Source of the DNA: Rhipidocladum racemiflorum
Lineage: Eukaryota > Streptophyta > Magnoliopsida > Poales > Poaceae
DNA length: 64,000 nucleotides
Assembly: GCA_036346355.1 (NCBI GenBank)
Contig: CM070572.1
Span: 33,083,944-33,147,943, forward strand
Direction: 5' to 3'
This document shows positions 46,670 to 59,476 of the stretch, one piece after another. The notes under the pieces are model-generated. The model was not told the DNA's origin. It ran no database searches and saw nothing but the letters and a program-made list of their open reading frames with translations. The position numbers were made by a program, and so were the translations under genes. How positions within the stretch are numbered: the stretch's first letter is position 1; each line of letters opens with the position of its first letter.

Positions 46670-47042
46670 TGACTTCCCGATAGACCCGGTCTATGTGAGG
46701 TTCCCAGTCTATGTGAGGTTCTCGGTTCTTCTGAAGATGAACTCTAATGAAAGTCATGCTTGTTCTCGTGAATTTGTACATTGTTGACTTCCATAGGGGA
46801 TGCGCCCTAATCCTCTGCACCTGGTATAAGGGTAGGCACGGAGTCACTCTGTTTTCCTGAATTCTTCTCAGGAAATGATGATGTAACGTGGCCTCATCCA
46901 GTTTGGATGAAGTCGCCAACTTAGACAATTCCACCTCAGTAACATATTCGGAGTAGAACTCACATTTACCTTCTTCCTACACGAAGTCATCGGCGGTGAG
47001 TTGAGCGTAGTCGGTGAGATCAAATGAATTTTCTTTGTCCAT
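46670..47042 (-). pseudogene. antisense coding remnant upstream of the element A 3' LTR
   Basis: On the minus strand an ATG at 47042 opens MDKENSFDLTDYAQLTADDF, then an in-frame stop, then continues ELSKLATSSKLDEATLHHHF and LRRIQENRVTPCLP. It lies immediately upstream of the 3' LTR and is transcribed toward the interior of the element. I do not recognise a domain. It may be an antisense accessory gene, as some large grass Gypsy elements carry. Confidence 0.4.
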
Positions 47043-47111
47043 GGTCTCTAGAGATTACACATTACCTCTTTCAATGTTGAATTATGAAAAGGTCCTTCTT
47101 CTAGCGCCAGC

Positions 47112-47868
47112 TGTCGATGTTGAAGACCGGGGGGTCCCTTAATCGAGCTTATGAATGTAATACTCAATGCCTTTTGTCTATAAAACAATATTGAAAGAGG
47201 CAAGAAAAGGACAAAAATTGTATTACGGGTGTTTCTTTATAGAGTAGACTTCTTTACACCAGAAAACTCTACACTATTACACATTTGGACAACTTGTTCT
47301 GATTATGCAAAAGCTCTCTCCTTGAATCCTTGCGGGAGTAACCTATTTATATCATTGAAGGGATGACAGTTGTCATCTTCGTAGAGGTGTCTTCCCATCA
47401 AAAGATATCTTTTGGTTAAAAGGTGTCTTCTAATTGAAGAGGTGTCTTTGCGTTAGAGAGATGCCTCTTCGTAGGGAGTAACTTCCAAACGGTTGTCTAT
47501 ACCTGCCAGAGAAAGCTTCTTCTGCATGTAATTCCAATGCAGAGATTCCTTTCTGACCTAATTTAGGTCGGGGCTAGGATTTTTCCTTATCCTTACTTAG
47601 GTCGGTGTGATAAAGGACACTATGTCTGACCTGTAATGGTTTCCAAGTCAGTCTATCATTGACCTGCCCTTTTCCTGACCTGGTAGAAGCTTAAGTTTTG
47701 TCCGACTTATACTCTAGGTCGGGCAGTTATTTCCATAGTCCATAGTAATTGTTTACCGTTATATTTAATGTCTCTTTGTTATATGGGCCACATTTATGAG
47801 GATGTGATTGGATTCTCAAAAGCTGTAATCATTTAATGGTCTTTAGACAATCATCGTCAGAAGTTACA
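47112..47868 (+). repeat. element A 3' LTR (uninterrupted)
   Basis: Starts TGTCGATGTTGAAGACCGGG and shares an ordered set of blocks with 33859-37952: ATTGAAAG...AGG, TTGTATTA, TTGAATCCTTG, AGGTCGGGGC, GACCT.TAA, GGGCCACATTTATGAGGATG. It lacks all three nested insertions of the 5' LTR and so serves as the empty-site reference. The right end is approximate. Confidence 0.7.
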
Positions 47869-47870
47869 GC

Positions 47871-50800
47871 ATGTTGCTTGGCAGAGATTGTATACAGACC
47901 AATTATTGCATTACGTTGACTATGCATCAAAAGTTGATACAGTGTAATGGCGATGAGGTTGAGGTAATCAAAGCCGACACATCGGCTCATATAGCCATAG
48001 CAACTCCGGATGCTAATTGGCAGCATGACGGAGCTGAGTGCATATCAGGCAAAGTGCTTGAGGATTGTGATTTTATGTGCATAAGCCAGATAGGTGTAAA
48101 GCCGATCAGTGTGAAGCCGAGTGCTTTTGATCGGATAAATGAAATTTTACACCGATGTAGTCAAAAGAGATAGTGAAAGTTCTACATGAGAAAATGCAAT
48201 GCTATCGGAAAACAATAGATAGCCATGAAAACATTGAAGATTTTGAAGACATTCAGAGATTTGGACAAGGTTTCACATCTTCAGACCCATTAGAAGAAGT
48301 AGATATAGGTGATGGTGATAGGAAACGACTAACTTTTGTTAGCTCAAGGCTGACGCGGGAGTATAGAGAAAAGTTGGTCGGTTTGTTAAAAATTTATAAA
48401 GATTATTTTACTTGGGAGTATCATGAGATGCTTGGTATAAGTCGATAGCTTATTGAACATCAGTTATCAATAAAACTAGGTTATAGGCCATTTAAACAGT
48501 CCCCTAGATAATTTAATCCGGCCATGTATGATAAGATAAAAGAAGATATTGAGCGATTATTAGAAGCAAAGTTTATCTGGCCTTGCCGATATGCTGAATG
48601 GGTTTCTAATGTCATTCCTATAATGAAGAAAAAATGGTAAACTCAGAGTGTACATTGATTTTAGAGTTTTGAACAAAGCCATAACTAAATATGAGTACCC
48701 GATGCCTATAGCCGATATGCTTATCGATGCTGCATCTAGGAATAAAATCATAAGTTTTCTTGATGGGAATGCAAGGTATAATCAAATATTCATGGCTAAA
48801 GCCGATGTGCACAAAACAACATTTAGATGCCCTGGGGCACTAGGACTATTTCAATGGGTCGTAATTACTTTCGGCTTACAAAGTGCTGGTGCTACATATC
48901 AAAGAGCTATGAATTTAATTTTTTATGAGTTGATCAGCCATATTGTAGAAATTTATATTGATGATGTTGTGGTAAAGTCTAAAAGAGATTGTCAACATCT
49001 GGCCGATTTGGAAAAAGTATTCAAAAAGGCCAGAGTGCATAATTTAAAAATGAATCCTAATAAGTGTGCTTTTGGAGTATCGGCTGGACAGTTTCTTGGC
49101 TTTATGGTATATGAGAGAGGTATTGAAGTTAAAAAAGATCGTGTTAAGGCTATAGCCGATACACAATCTTCTATGTGTAAAAAGGTCCTTCAGAGGTTGA
49201 CCAGTAAAATAAATTATTTGAGATGATTCATATCAAATCTATCAGTCCAAATTGATGCCTTCACTCTGTAACCTTCAGTTTTGGTTGCGCCACAGAAGGG
49301 TGTGCCTTTTAGAATATATATATCGGCTCAAGTGATCAGCAGGAAGGAGCAGGTGGTATTTTCTTTAAGTCAATGACTAATTGATGCTGAAATGAGGTAT
49401 CCTCCTATTGAAAAGATTTGTTTGTCTTTATATTTTACTTGCACTAAGTTAAGGCATTATATACTGGCTTTGGCTTGTAAGATCATATGTAAGACCGGTA
49501 TAATTAAGTATATGTTATCTGCTCCAATTCTGAAAGGTTAACTTGGAAAGTGGGCTTATAGGCTTACTGAGTTCGACCTGACATTTGAATCGGCTAAAGC
49601 AGTTAAAGGACAAGTAATAGCCGATTACATAACCAACCATAGTATCGATTGTGGAGTAATTACGGTTGCCCCTTGGTATGTATATTTTGATGATCGATGT
49701 GCTGAGAAGGTGATGGCATTGGTATCGTGTTAATATCTTCAAGAGTCTATAACTTTGAATCCGCGTTTAGGCTAAATTGCCGATGTTCAAATAATCAAGC
49801 TAAATATAAAGCATTGCTTAGAGGTCTGCACATGCTTGACAATCTTAGTGTCGCCTTTGTTGAAGCCTATGGTGATTCTTAGCTTGTAGTACAACAAGTA
49901 AGAGGGGAGTATAATTGTTATGATGATATTTTGGCTAGGTGAGCGGTGTCATGTAATAATCGGCTCATTTAGTTCTTTCTCAATCAGCCATATCCCTCGT
50001 GAGCAAAATACTAAGGCCAATTCGTTGGCACGCTCGTGAGCAAAATACCAAGGTCAATTCATTATCACAGCAAGCTTCAAAGTATAAGGTTTTTGATCGA
50101 TTAGTTGATTGTGAGCTGATTGAAAAAAATGATTATGTGTACTGATATAGCCAATTTGCGAGATACTAGATTATTTATTGGACCCTTCGAAACTAGCTGA
50201 TAAGAAGACTAAAAGGCAAGCCTTGAGGTAAGTTGTGCTCGATAACACTTTATTATTGAACTTTATAGGGTTTGTTGTTAAGGTGTCTTGGTATAGAACT
50301 GTCGAAATTGGCAATGGGAGAAGTACATGAGGGGATTTGTGGAACGCATCAGGTGGCTCACAAAATGAATAGCTGTTAAGATGCATCGGTTACTTTTGGC
50401 CAATGATGTTAGAGGATTGTTTCAAATATTACAAAAGATGCCATGATTGCCAGAAATTTGAAAATATACAATTGGCACCTGCCGCTGTTTTACACCCGGT
50501 CATAAAGCCTTGGCTATTCTGAGGATGGGATATAGATATAATCGATTAGATATATCCCGCATTGTCTAAAGGACATAAGTACATACAAGCCGCAACCGAT
50601 TATTTTTCAAGTGGGTAGAAGTTGTTCCTTCGAAAAGGGTAACTAGTGTTGAGGCAACTGCGTTTATCCAGGAGCACATTATCTATCGGTTTGGGATCCC
50701 TGAAATGATTACGACCGATCAAGGTACTTTGTTTATATCTAATGAATTCCAAAATTTTGCTGGGAATTTTGGGATCAAGCTATTAAATTTATTGCCTTAT

Positions 50801-51408
50801 TATGCGCAACCTAATGATCAAGACAAATCGTTAAGACATTGGTCAAACTGATAAAGAGGGAAATTAATGACAAGCTGAGGAATTGGCATGTGACATTGTC
50901 AGATATTTTGTGGTCCTATCGAATTTCTTGCCATGGGGCTACTAAGATGTCACCCTATCAGCTTGTTTCTGGACAAGAAGTGGTATTTCCGATAGATATT
51001 GCCATAAGTTCAATAAGGGTCACAAGGCAAGATGATTTATCAGCTCAAGACAATAGGGATTCAGTAGCTAATAATTTGGACGATTTGGTGGAATTGAGAT
51101 TACAAACATTGAAACAAATTCAGAAGAATAAGGCAAGAGTCGTAAGAGCATATAATAGAAAGGTTATGCCCAAGTCATTTGATGAAAATAGCTTGGTATG
51201 GAAAATTATTTTGCTTGTCTGCTCAAAGGATAACCGATACAGAAAATGACCGCCTACTTGGGAAGGGTCGTATAAAGTTAATTGGCTATTTCACGAAAAT
51301 TCTTATATTTTAGAGACTTTGGATGGTGTATTGTTTACTAAGGTGATCAACAAAAAAATACTTGAAGAAATATTACCCAAGAGTTTGGGTTGGGTCATAA
51401 CCATATAA
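47871..51408 (+). pseudogene. Ty3/Gypsy pol remnant (element B: protease end, RT, RNase H, integrase)
   Basis: Pieces in Gypsy order: a linker with LLGRDCIQTN and VEVIKADTS (47871-48170); an RT approach with YKDYFTWEYHEMLGI (48400); the RT core with YIDFRVLNKAITKYEYPMP, FQWVVITFGLQSAGATYQRA and the catalytic YIDDVVVKS (48648-49226); RNase H with ALACKI and VIADYITNH (49380-49640); and integrase with CHDCQ (50442), TTDQGTLFISNEFQ (50714) and a C-terminal piece WSYRISCHGATKMSPYQLVSG (50911). Several stops and frameshifts separate the pieces. The 5' LTR and gag are absent; sequence of this element starts right at the edge of the element A 3' LTR. Confidence 0.9.
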
Positions 51409-51779
51409 AGGTTTTAAAAGTTGACTCGTTGCAATCATAGGAGTTTGGTTGGTTGATTAAAACAAAGGAACCGAATTAACCCATTGCAATTAATTCTAGT
51501 ACAAATGGCTGATGGAGTACATCATCGTTAGAACAAAATCAATGATAACCAAACATGTGATAAGACCCTTAGCATGAAATCGATTAAACAACCAATTTAT
51601 ATGTTACAAGCATTCAAAAGTATCATCAACGACAAGCCCAAGTATTCATTACATAACATAATGCAATCTGATAGAAACTTAAGGATTGATTCCCAAGCCT
51701 GATATTACTGGCAAGGATCTTATCAACTTCATCGATGATCTTGTGATCATCTTCAGCGGTACCGGGAATAGGGATCACT

Positions 51780-54700
51780 TTTGCCGATTAAGCCTTGACT
51801 GATGCGATGCCTTGTGCCAAGGAGACTTTATGCTCTTTTAGCAAAGATGCAAAGTTGGCCATCTTAGGGGTTGTATCAGCTAGTTGGACATTTACTTTGA
51901 GTAGCTCATCTTCCAAGGACTTCTTAGATGTCTCCAGAGTTGATACTAGATCTTTAGTATCATTTAATTCCTTGTTGTCTTTGTCAAGCTTGGCTTTGTT
52001 GGCCTTGGTTTCTACCACAAGCTGATCCAATAGCTTTTGATCATCTCCCTGCACTATGCTCGAGCCTTTGCCTGGCTCCATCGACTGACTTCTTCTTGTC
52101 ATTAATAAAGCAGGCTTCAAGCAGAGCGGCTGTCGCATGCTCAGGGAGGTCGGGATTTACTACATCTACTGTGTCCTAGATCAGCTGAGAGTTTTTCATA
52201 AGGTCAGCATGAGAGCTGAGCAAGATCTTGCAGAGATGTATAAGCCTCTCTTCAATGCCTGGCATTGACATGACTTGAGCCGATGCGCCTTCGGCTTCTG
52301 CCAGGATGGTGTCAATGATGGTGGGGACGCGATCTTCTTCTTCACTCTCGATGTTTGACAGGTCAAATACTCTCGATGTTTGACAGGCCAAATCCAAGTA
52401 TGTTGGTAATCGAAGAAGTTGGCTTGATGATAGTATGAGAAAGAGTCACTATAACAGGTTGAGCTTGAGGTGTCGGCTAAGATGGAGGCGGTGGCAAGTC
52501 GCTAGCCGTAACCTCTGGCCGGCTGACATTGATTGGCGGGGAAATGGAGGAGGTGAAGAAGTACGCTACAAAAGTGTAAAGAATGCATTAAATCGATTGA
52601 GTTGTTAGTTTATTCAACTTTTGCAGTTCTGAACATGACAAGGATGTTTACCCTGCCAACCGCTAAAGTTTTTGGTGAACTCTCAGTTGATTCTTCTTGG
52701 GCCGATGACTTCTTCCTTTTAGTCATCTTCTTGAATGACTGAACTTTCCTTTTTCTATAGAAGGAAGCCGATTAAGTATATCTGGACTTTGTGATTCTAA
52801 ATATATATATCATAACTTACTTGGGTGCTAATGTTGTCTCTCTAGATCAGAGAGGGAGGGCTTGAACTCCGAGAGTTCCGAAAGAATGCCCCGCCAATCC
52901 CATCAGCTGTGGCTTTTTTGTAGGAGCATTGCCTGATGGTTCTAATGGCCTCTTTCTGGTTGATTTAGTCTGAAAGAGAACAAAATGTGTGAAGAAAAGC
53001 CGATTATGATAAATAAGTAACAAGGGAGGAAGTCTACTAGTTCGTACCTCGCTGGTAATATCAATTAAACTCATGTTAGAGTTGTCCGATGAATCTGAGC
53101 TGCTTGAACTTGAGCTACTAGAGTTAGTTCTAATCAACGGCTCTGGTGATGATTCTGGAAAAAGAATCGGCTAGAATTGAGGAAGGTGGCCGTTCGGTTG
53201 AAAATAAACATGATGAGACAGCCGACCACCAAGGGATATAGCCGTGTGCTCTCTTGGTGTGTAGAAGGAAGTGTGGAAGTTGTTGGATGAGGAGATCATC
53301 GGCTATGTGAAGAACTAGCAGGAGAAGCTCGATGCAATCTCTCTTGAGGTTGAAGTTGATCAATTAATAGGAGTTTGGGGATAATTTGGTCGAAGCTGAG
53401 TTGTCTAGCGTAGACTGAAGGGTAGTAGAATTCATAGGAAGCTTGAAAAGTTCTACCCTTGGCATGTAAGCCAACAGAGAGGACACTGGGACAGAGGAAA
53501 ATTTTGTAAAGATCTAAAGTCTCTTCAAGCATGTCTTCACTATCGGTTGCAAGATGGAAGAAAGAGGGACAAGGGTGCTTGTTGACTTCGCAGTAGCTAA
53601 AAAAGTCAGTAGTATGAAAAGAATTTTGGTTAACAGAAAAAGGAGAAGTATTTTCTGGCTCCGGTTGGGGTTATTTAAGTTTCTTCGCCAGAGCAAAGGA
53701 ATAGTCTCTCACTAAAAGATCGCCCATGTCTAAATTGTATAGGTTGGTCTTCTAGGGTTTATTCACAGGGAAAAGGAGTCATTTCTGACAAGTCAATCTT
53801 GAAATATTGGTTAAAAACACAATAGCGCCACACTTGGATGAAACATAGAGGGCCACTTATGTTTCCTACTATGAATGACCCCATGGCTGTATAAAGCGGA
53901 TAGCAGATCTCATGCATCATTTATTTTCTATATATCTTTATGTTTCCTACTAGGAGTCATTTCTGACAAGACTTTATGTTTCCTACTAGGGTTTATTCCC
54001 CAATGCAAGCTGATGATCCCCCACTAATTGTTTGGCTATGGGTTGATGGGTCTGGGTTGGGCCAAGAGAAGAGCCGCAAAAAGGAATCGATCGAGCCACA
54101 TATTTAGAAAAGCTATGTGTTCCTTATCGGACACTAAGCCGATTCCTCTATTATTTTCTATATATCTTCCCCATACTTCACCCTTGGTGGTCACAAACTT
54201 GTATCGTGGTTTGGCACTGAAAGCTGATAATTGCTCACCATTTGGGCGGAGGTAACAAAATTGAGTCATGTCTAACAAGGTTGGGCCGATAGGGTCAGGT
54301 CTAAAGAGGAAAGCGTTCAAAGTATCAGACCAGAAGTAACATGACATGGTCACTAAAGGTTCATTAGGAGAAGAGTTGGCTAATGATAAAGGAAGGCACT
54401 CGGCTATTCCCATTTATTTCCAAACTAGGAGTTTTTGGGATGCTATCCGATTGTACCAATCACACCACTCGACTAACACAGTCGGCCAGACCCTAAAACT
54501 TTTGTTCCATCCAACTAAGTTAAAACTTGGGGCGTTCAAAGGGAGCCTAGGGAGTTCTTATTCTATGATAGTTGATGGGTTGGTTTCTACTATCGGCCCT
54601 AGGTGAGTTTCGCATTTAGAAATAGGGAAAAATACCTGGTTAGGGTCCATTGGGTGAGCCGACAAGATGAAAATCCAAGGGGAAGTTGGAGTTAATGAAG

Positions 54701-54885
54701 AGCCAACTAAGAATTTGAGAGACGATAGAGAAGACATTGAGAGCAAGAGAACGTGAGAATGACAGATAGAGACGTCTCTTATTTATAAGGGGGTGAATTT
54801 GGTGGCATTGGTGGTGTCGACATTTGTTGTCGGCAATAATGAATATGGGGCTATGCGCTGGATCCAAACTTGGTGACAACACGAG
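51780..54885 (-). pseudogene. antisense plant-mobile-domain (PMD) gene inside Gypsy element B
   Basis: Minus-strand coding segments run from about 54882 down to 51788. The clearest, 54600-54036, contains SCYFWSDTLNAFLFRPDP, PTLLDMTQFCYLRPNG and GRYIENNRGIGLVSDKEHIAFLNMWL, the pattern of the plant mobile domain of transposon-derived proteins. A later segment (52138-51788) is a Lys/Glu/Asp-rich coiled coil (TKANKAKLDKDNKELNDTKD), and 53137-52847 has a poly-Ser stretch and a basic KRPLEPSG patch. Some segments are joined by plausible GT-AG gaps. It lies between pol and the 3' LTR, opposite to pol. Integrity is uncertain. Confidence 0.6.
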
Positions 54886-55236
54886 ACAAGGGCTTATACA
54901 GGTTTAGGCCCTCAAAGGTAATACCCTAGTCTTGTTCTTTGGAATTATGTGTGGAGTATGCTTCTCAGGTATTGCATGTCCCGCGTCTCTAGGGACCTCA
55001 AAATTTCTCATGGTGGAGGTAATACCCTAGGGACGTAATTTCCCCAAACTTTTTATAGCAGTTAATGGATAAGATCATGTGTTTACACGATTTGTGTGGA
55101 AGAATCTTCATGGATAGTGCGAAAAATGGTGGGAAGTTGGAATGACGATTCTCTATGAAGTCTGTTGGTATTCTGAGTTTTAGTTGGAGTTGGTAATTTT
55201 TATGAGATTCATAATCTCCTAAAAATGGGGGCCATA

Positions 55237-55980
55237 TGTTGACACCAGAATTTGACACGTGGCTGATTTGATAAAAAGCTATCGGTTTGATGAAATTGGT
55301 AAGAAATCTGTATCGAATTAAAGGGAACGCTATTTTGGTAAGTTCGATACAATTCGGGATAGTGTCGATTGGGATTCAACTAAAGTTGGAAAACTATTTT
55401 TGGAAGATTGAGACCATTATGGATAGCTTCATAAAGAGTTTGATGAGTACACAGTCAGCACAGAGGCTATATAAGAAGGCGATGGATAGCATCAAGGGAC
55501 AACAACCAATCAATAAAACAACCCGCATCTATGTTATATACTTTTCATTGACTAGGAGTAGTTTTTAGATTTGCAATCTTTCTTCTGTAATTCGTCTTGA
55601 TCAATAAAGTTGTGCATCACTGATTATTGATTTTGTTGATTTACGCCACCCAGGTCTGTTTTTTCTTTGATTTTGTTGCGTATCGCCTTTTTCTGGAAAA
55701 ATCTACCCTTGTTTAATCAACCTAATTAGGTTGATTATACCTATCGGTTAATTCTTATCTGATCGGCTTGGATAGTGGGTTAGATCGAGTCATTAATTTT
55801 TATCTAGTCGGCTTGAGTAGTCAGTTAGATCGAGTTATTACTGGGAAATACCTATCGGTTCAAGGGCCGATAGAATTGAATCTTTTTCTTGCCGATTACA
55901 GGATCTAATCAGCTGGCATGCCCGCACCCAGAAATAAACCTAGTGTTTGCGTGTGTGATTGCCGATTAACCCTTCTTCAC
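55237..55980 (+). repeat. 3' LTR of Gypsy element B (right end approximate)
   Basis: Starts TGTTGACACCAGAATTTGAC just after a purine-rich AAAAATGGGGGCCATA tract, the expected 3' LTR context. It carries repeated TCGGCTTG.(A/G)TAGT.(G/A)GTTAGATCGAG units (55760-55830), and its GCCGATT-rich composition matches the pol region. No matching 5' LTR is in the window. Confidence 0.65.
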
Positions 55981-56915
55981 ATTTTTTTGGCATCATCAAA
56001 ACAAAACTTCATATTTTAAGATGATCCTGATCAGACAAGCTGTTGCCCCGATACATCTAGGATATTTAGATATTCAATTACAAAATCTGTAAATGGTTGT
56101 GCCTTATAAATGTCATTGCAGAAATATCTAAGCAAATAAAACTTTCGAACAACAAATACTAACACTGGAAATTCTCCTAAGGGGTATACAAAAAATTCTT
56201 CAAGATCATTGTGAATATAGCAATATAGTGTTGGTTGGTATGAAATTGCCAATTGTTATTAGTTTGAAAATCATGTGAGGATTGACATTCAATGGCAACA
56301 TACAATAGTAGCATGTTGGAGAATTGCAGTAGGATGAGAGGAGACATCTGCTAGATCCTACGACACATCATTAGGTCGTAAGATCCTACGATACATATCA
56401 TGATATTGACAAACTTATGAACTTCCCCCATTCATATAAATATAAACTTTCCAAAACATTTTTACCAAAACCAAGAAAATATACAAGAACAAAAATATAT
56501 AATCCACACCAAGAAGCAACTTAATAAATGAACCCCTAGCATCCATGTATTTTGCTACTTCAATCTAGGTAAGAAAGATAGAAACGATTCATGCGCTTCT
56601 ACAAAAATCAAGTACATATTAAGATGCTGGACTAAATACACAAAAATGGCATGCATATAATAAGAGTTTACTTAAGAAAAATAGAGTATAATTGATTGAT
56701 ATTGCTCTCAGGTGTCGGGCTGCTTAAAGATTAATCTTTAGCCTCCTCGCACTAAGTGTAGGGTTGCTAGAGACTAGTCTCTTACCTTCTCTACACTTGG
56801 TCAAGTTATCACAATTAAGCTAAACAGTTAACTAAGCAAATAAGGCCTTGAACCATCACCTTCCTAATTATGCACAACATAGTACTTATAATCAATTTTT
56901 ATTGTCTAAGATAAT
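55981..56915. other. unassigned, AT-rich
   Basis: No gene recognised. A pair of similar CTCCTCGCACTAAGTGTAGG / CTTCTCTACACTTGGTCAAG phrases lies at 56741-56810 in partly inverted order. It may be the interior of the CACTA-like element whose right end is near 63865. Confidence 0.4.
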
Positions 56916-57561
56916 AAGTTTTCAGAATATATTCAGTTTATCTAGAAGGTAGACAAGCAACCGAACCACAGTGCTACAACCAGAGCTATCAAAGTAACAG
57001 GATAGTAAGTTCAACAATGATCAAGAAAAGATTAAAGACATATTGTAACTAGCAAACTAGCTCAATAACAGTAAACAATAATCTTTAGCAATAACAGGAA
57101 GTAGGACTAATGATTCAAGGCCTGATTTACACCTACAATTGTTTAGTTCATCAATGACCCAATTAGCATCATAAAGCAATAAACGGCGGCAATTAAGTAA
57201 GAGTAATATGAGATATACTCACAAATGAACAAGAGAACAAGTTTTCAGAATATGTTCAGTTCAGCCAGAAGGTAGACAACCCACCGAACCACAGTGCTAC
57301 AACCAGAGCTATCAAAGTAAAAGGACAGCAAATTCAACAATGATCAAGAGAAGATTAAAAACATACTGTAAGTAGCAAACTAGCTCAATGACAATAAACA
57401 ATAATGTCTAGCAATAACATGAAGTAGGACTAATGATTCAAGGCCTAATTTACACCTTCAATTGTTTAGTTTATTAATAACCCAATTAGCATCATAGAGC
57501 AATAAAAGGCAGCAATTAAGTAAGAGTAATATGATACATACTCACAAATGAACAAGACCTC
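56916..57561. repeat. 323-bp tandem duplication
   Basis: 56916-57238 and 57239-57561 are two head-to-tail copies. Both begin AAGTTTTCAGAATAT, contain CCGAACCACAGTGCTACAAC and TTCAACAATGATCAAGA, and end ATACTCACAAATGAACAAGA. They differ by scattered substitutions. Non-coding. Confidence 0.92.
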
Positions 57562-57674
57562 GGCATAATGGAACTCAGGTCAACCAAACCCTAGATCTCA
57601 CTGTACTCGAATCAAGTGCAAGCACACAGCGCAAGGATGCTCAAATTATTTATCCACAATCCCAGGACTTGGCC

Positions 57675-57969
57675 CTAGACCCCCGCCGTCCCCTCCTCAA
57701 CCCCAAGCCGCCATCCCCTCATCGCTCGTGCCCACCCGCCATCTCCCCTCCTCGCCCGTGCTGAGCCGTCATCATCTGCGGGGGAGCTGAGGATCGAGTT
57801 CGCTGGGGAGGAGGTAGCTGAGGAGGTGGTCGCTTGGGAGGAGGTCGGGGGAGGAGTTCGTCCATGAGGATGTAGCCGGGGGGCTATGGTTTGGGAGAGG
57901 TGAAACGAGCTGGGAGCAGCCAATGCGTGACGAATCTCTATCGGTATGTTTATATAGTGGTCTCTTCAT
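57675..57969 (-). other. possible first-exon remnant of a transposon gene
   Basis: A GC-rich minus-strand frame of 82 codons opening MAAPSSFHLSQTIAPRLHPH and rich in Pro/Ser/Thr. It has leader-like composition and no domain. It lies beside GACGGTTT repeats and may be a 5' exon inside the CACTA-like element. It could equally be chance. Confidence 0.25.
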
Positions 57970-59476
57970 ATCACAAACGGTTCATAGTTAGAACAGTATG
58001 TGATGGATACATATCACAGACGATTTTAGTTTAAAACCATCTGTGATAGCTGTAGGAGTTATCACTGACGGTTTTATACTGAAATCGTATGTGATTTGCT
58101 GTATATCTTGGACGGTTTATGAAGGGTGCGTTTGGTTGGAGGTACGAGGGTGAACGGAACGAGATGGTACAGGATGGATGGGATGGTCCTGGATGGGATG
58201 GTACAGGGAGGGTGTTTGGTTGCCTGAATGGGATGGTACAAGATTTTGTTTGGTTGCTTGGATGGGATGATCCTGGATGGTTCGGGATGCTGTTTGGTTG
58301 GAGGGACGAGTATTCTTTTAAATAAAAGAGATAGCATTAATTTTTTTTGTTTTCAGGTGAACCCTTGCTGTCGGATGGACAATGTTGAATTTTTATGAGA
58401 TGGCTCTCAAGACCCTAACGATGTGACCAATATACCGCGAGAAATTGCACATACATACGAAATGATTTTTGTCTACTTAACACTGGCCTTTCAGGTTGAC
58501 CCAATCAACAAAATCACGTAGGCCGCATGTTGGAGACGGCAGCAACGGTAGACACGTCGACCGATCGATCCAAGCATGGAGCACACATATGCTTAATTGC
58601 ACATACATACGAAATGTTAACCGAAAGGAAAAAAGAGCAGAAAAAGGAAAAGCATTACTGATACAAGTTACACATGATGAAAACAATTCACAAGAACTAC
58701 AATACTTCAAGCAAGTTTAACTCAATCAAAAGATGTTAACTACAGTACGTTTGGAAGTTTATTCCAAACAGATTACAAGCTCCAGTGTTACATTTTCATA
58801 TGGTTGAGTAGATTGCTCACAGTTCTAGATATTTTCTCATAATATAACTATTAGCTAGATCCATAAAGATTTACAAGCTCCAGCGTTGCAACTTCAGATG
58901 TTTTCCACCAGAAAGCATAGATGAACTTCTTTTCAGGACATAGTAAAACAACTTCAGAACACACATCACCAGTCCACAACAAAAGTAAAAGATGATACAG
59001 TCCAGAACAAAAGTAAAAGCTGATAAACATTCGTAAGATTTGATCAGTCACAGCAAAAGCTGATAAATTTCAAGTTGCATGTCTTGGACCTACACAACAA
59101 CGAGAACATAGATCAGTACCAAACTGAAGCCATCAGATCCTACATAGCAACTACATTGAGGATCCTACTATGAACCAGCAGATCCTACTCTGGTAAACAA
59201 CTCTTTTGCTGCTTATATCATAAGATGGAACAGTAGTAATCTTATCTTTGTAAATAGAGCTCTAACAAACTACATTGAGGGAAAGCATACCAGTACTTGT
59301 GATCTAGAAGGCACCATCTGCAGATATGAATTGAAGATATGAAATAGTAAGAACAAGAACTATTGCCAAACCTAAGAAAAATCAATGATGTTAACACTCA
59401 AACCTTAGAGATTTTCCCTCGTGATGTATCTAGCTACCCACACCAATTTGTTTGAAAAACTAAGTTTGTTGAATGC

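Larger units (their letters stand above)
33859..47868 (+). mobile_element. LTR retrotransposon 'element A' with nested insertions
   Basis: The two LTRs share TGTCGATGTT at the start, TTGTCTRTAAAAYAATATTGAAAG, repeated AGGTCGG phrases, and a GGGCCACATTTA(C/T)GAGGATG stretch near the end. The 5' LTR spans 33859 to about 37952 once its three insertions are counted, and the 3' LTR spans 47112 to about 47868. Between them lie a gag-like remnant (38248-38874), about 7.8 kb of other LTR-type sequence including a palindrome, and a minus-strand coding remnant (46670-47042). Exact LTR ends and a target duplication could not be fixed, so pairing rests on LTR similarity. Confidence 0.7.

Noticed and set aside
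58119..58325. 68-codon Gly/Trp-rich frame at the Harbinger left end
   Set aside because: It is read-through of the GGATGGGATGGTAC subterminal repeat and contains the terminal inverted repeat itself.
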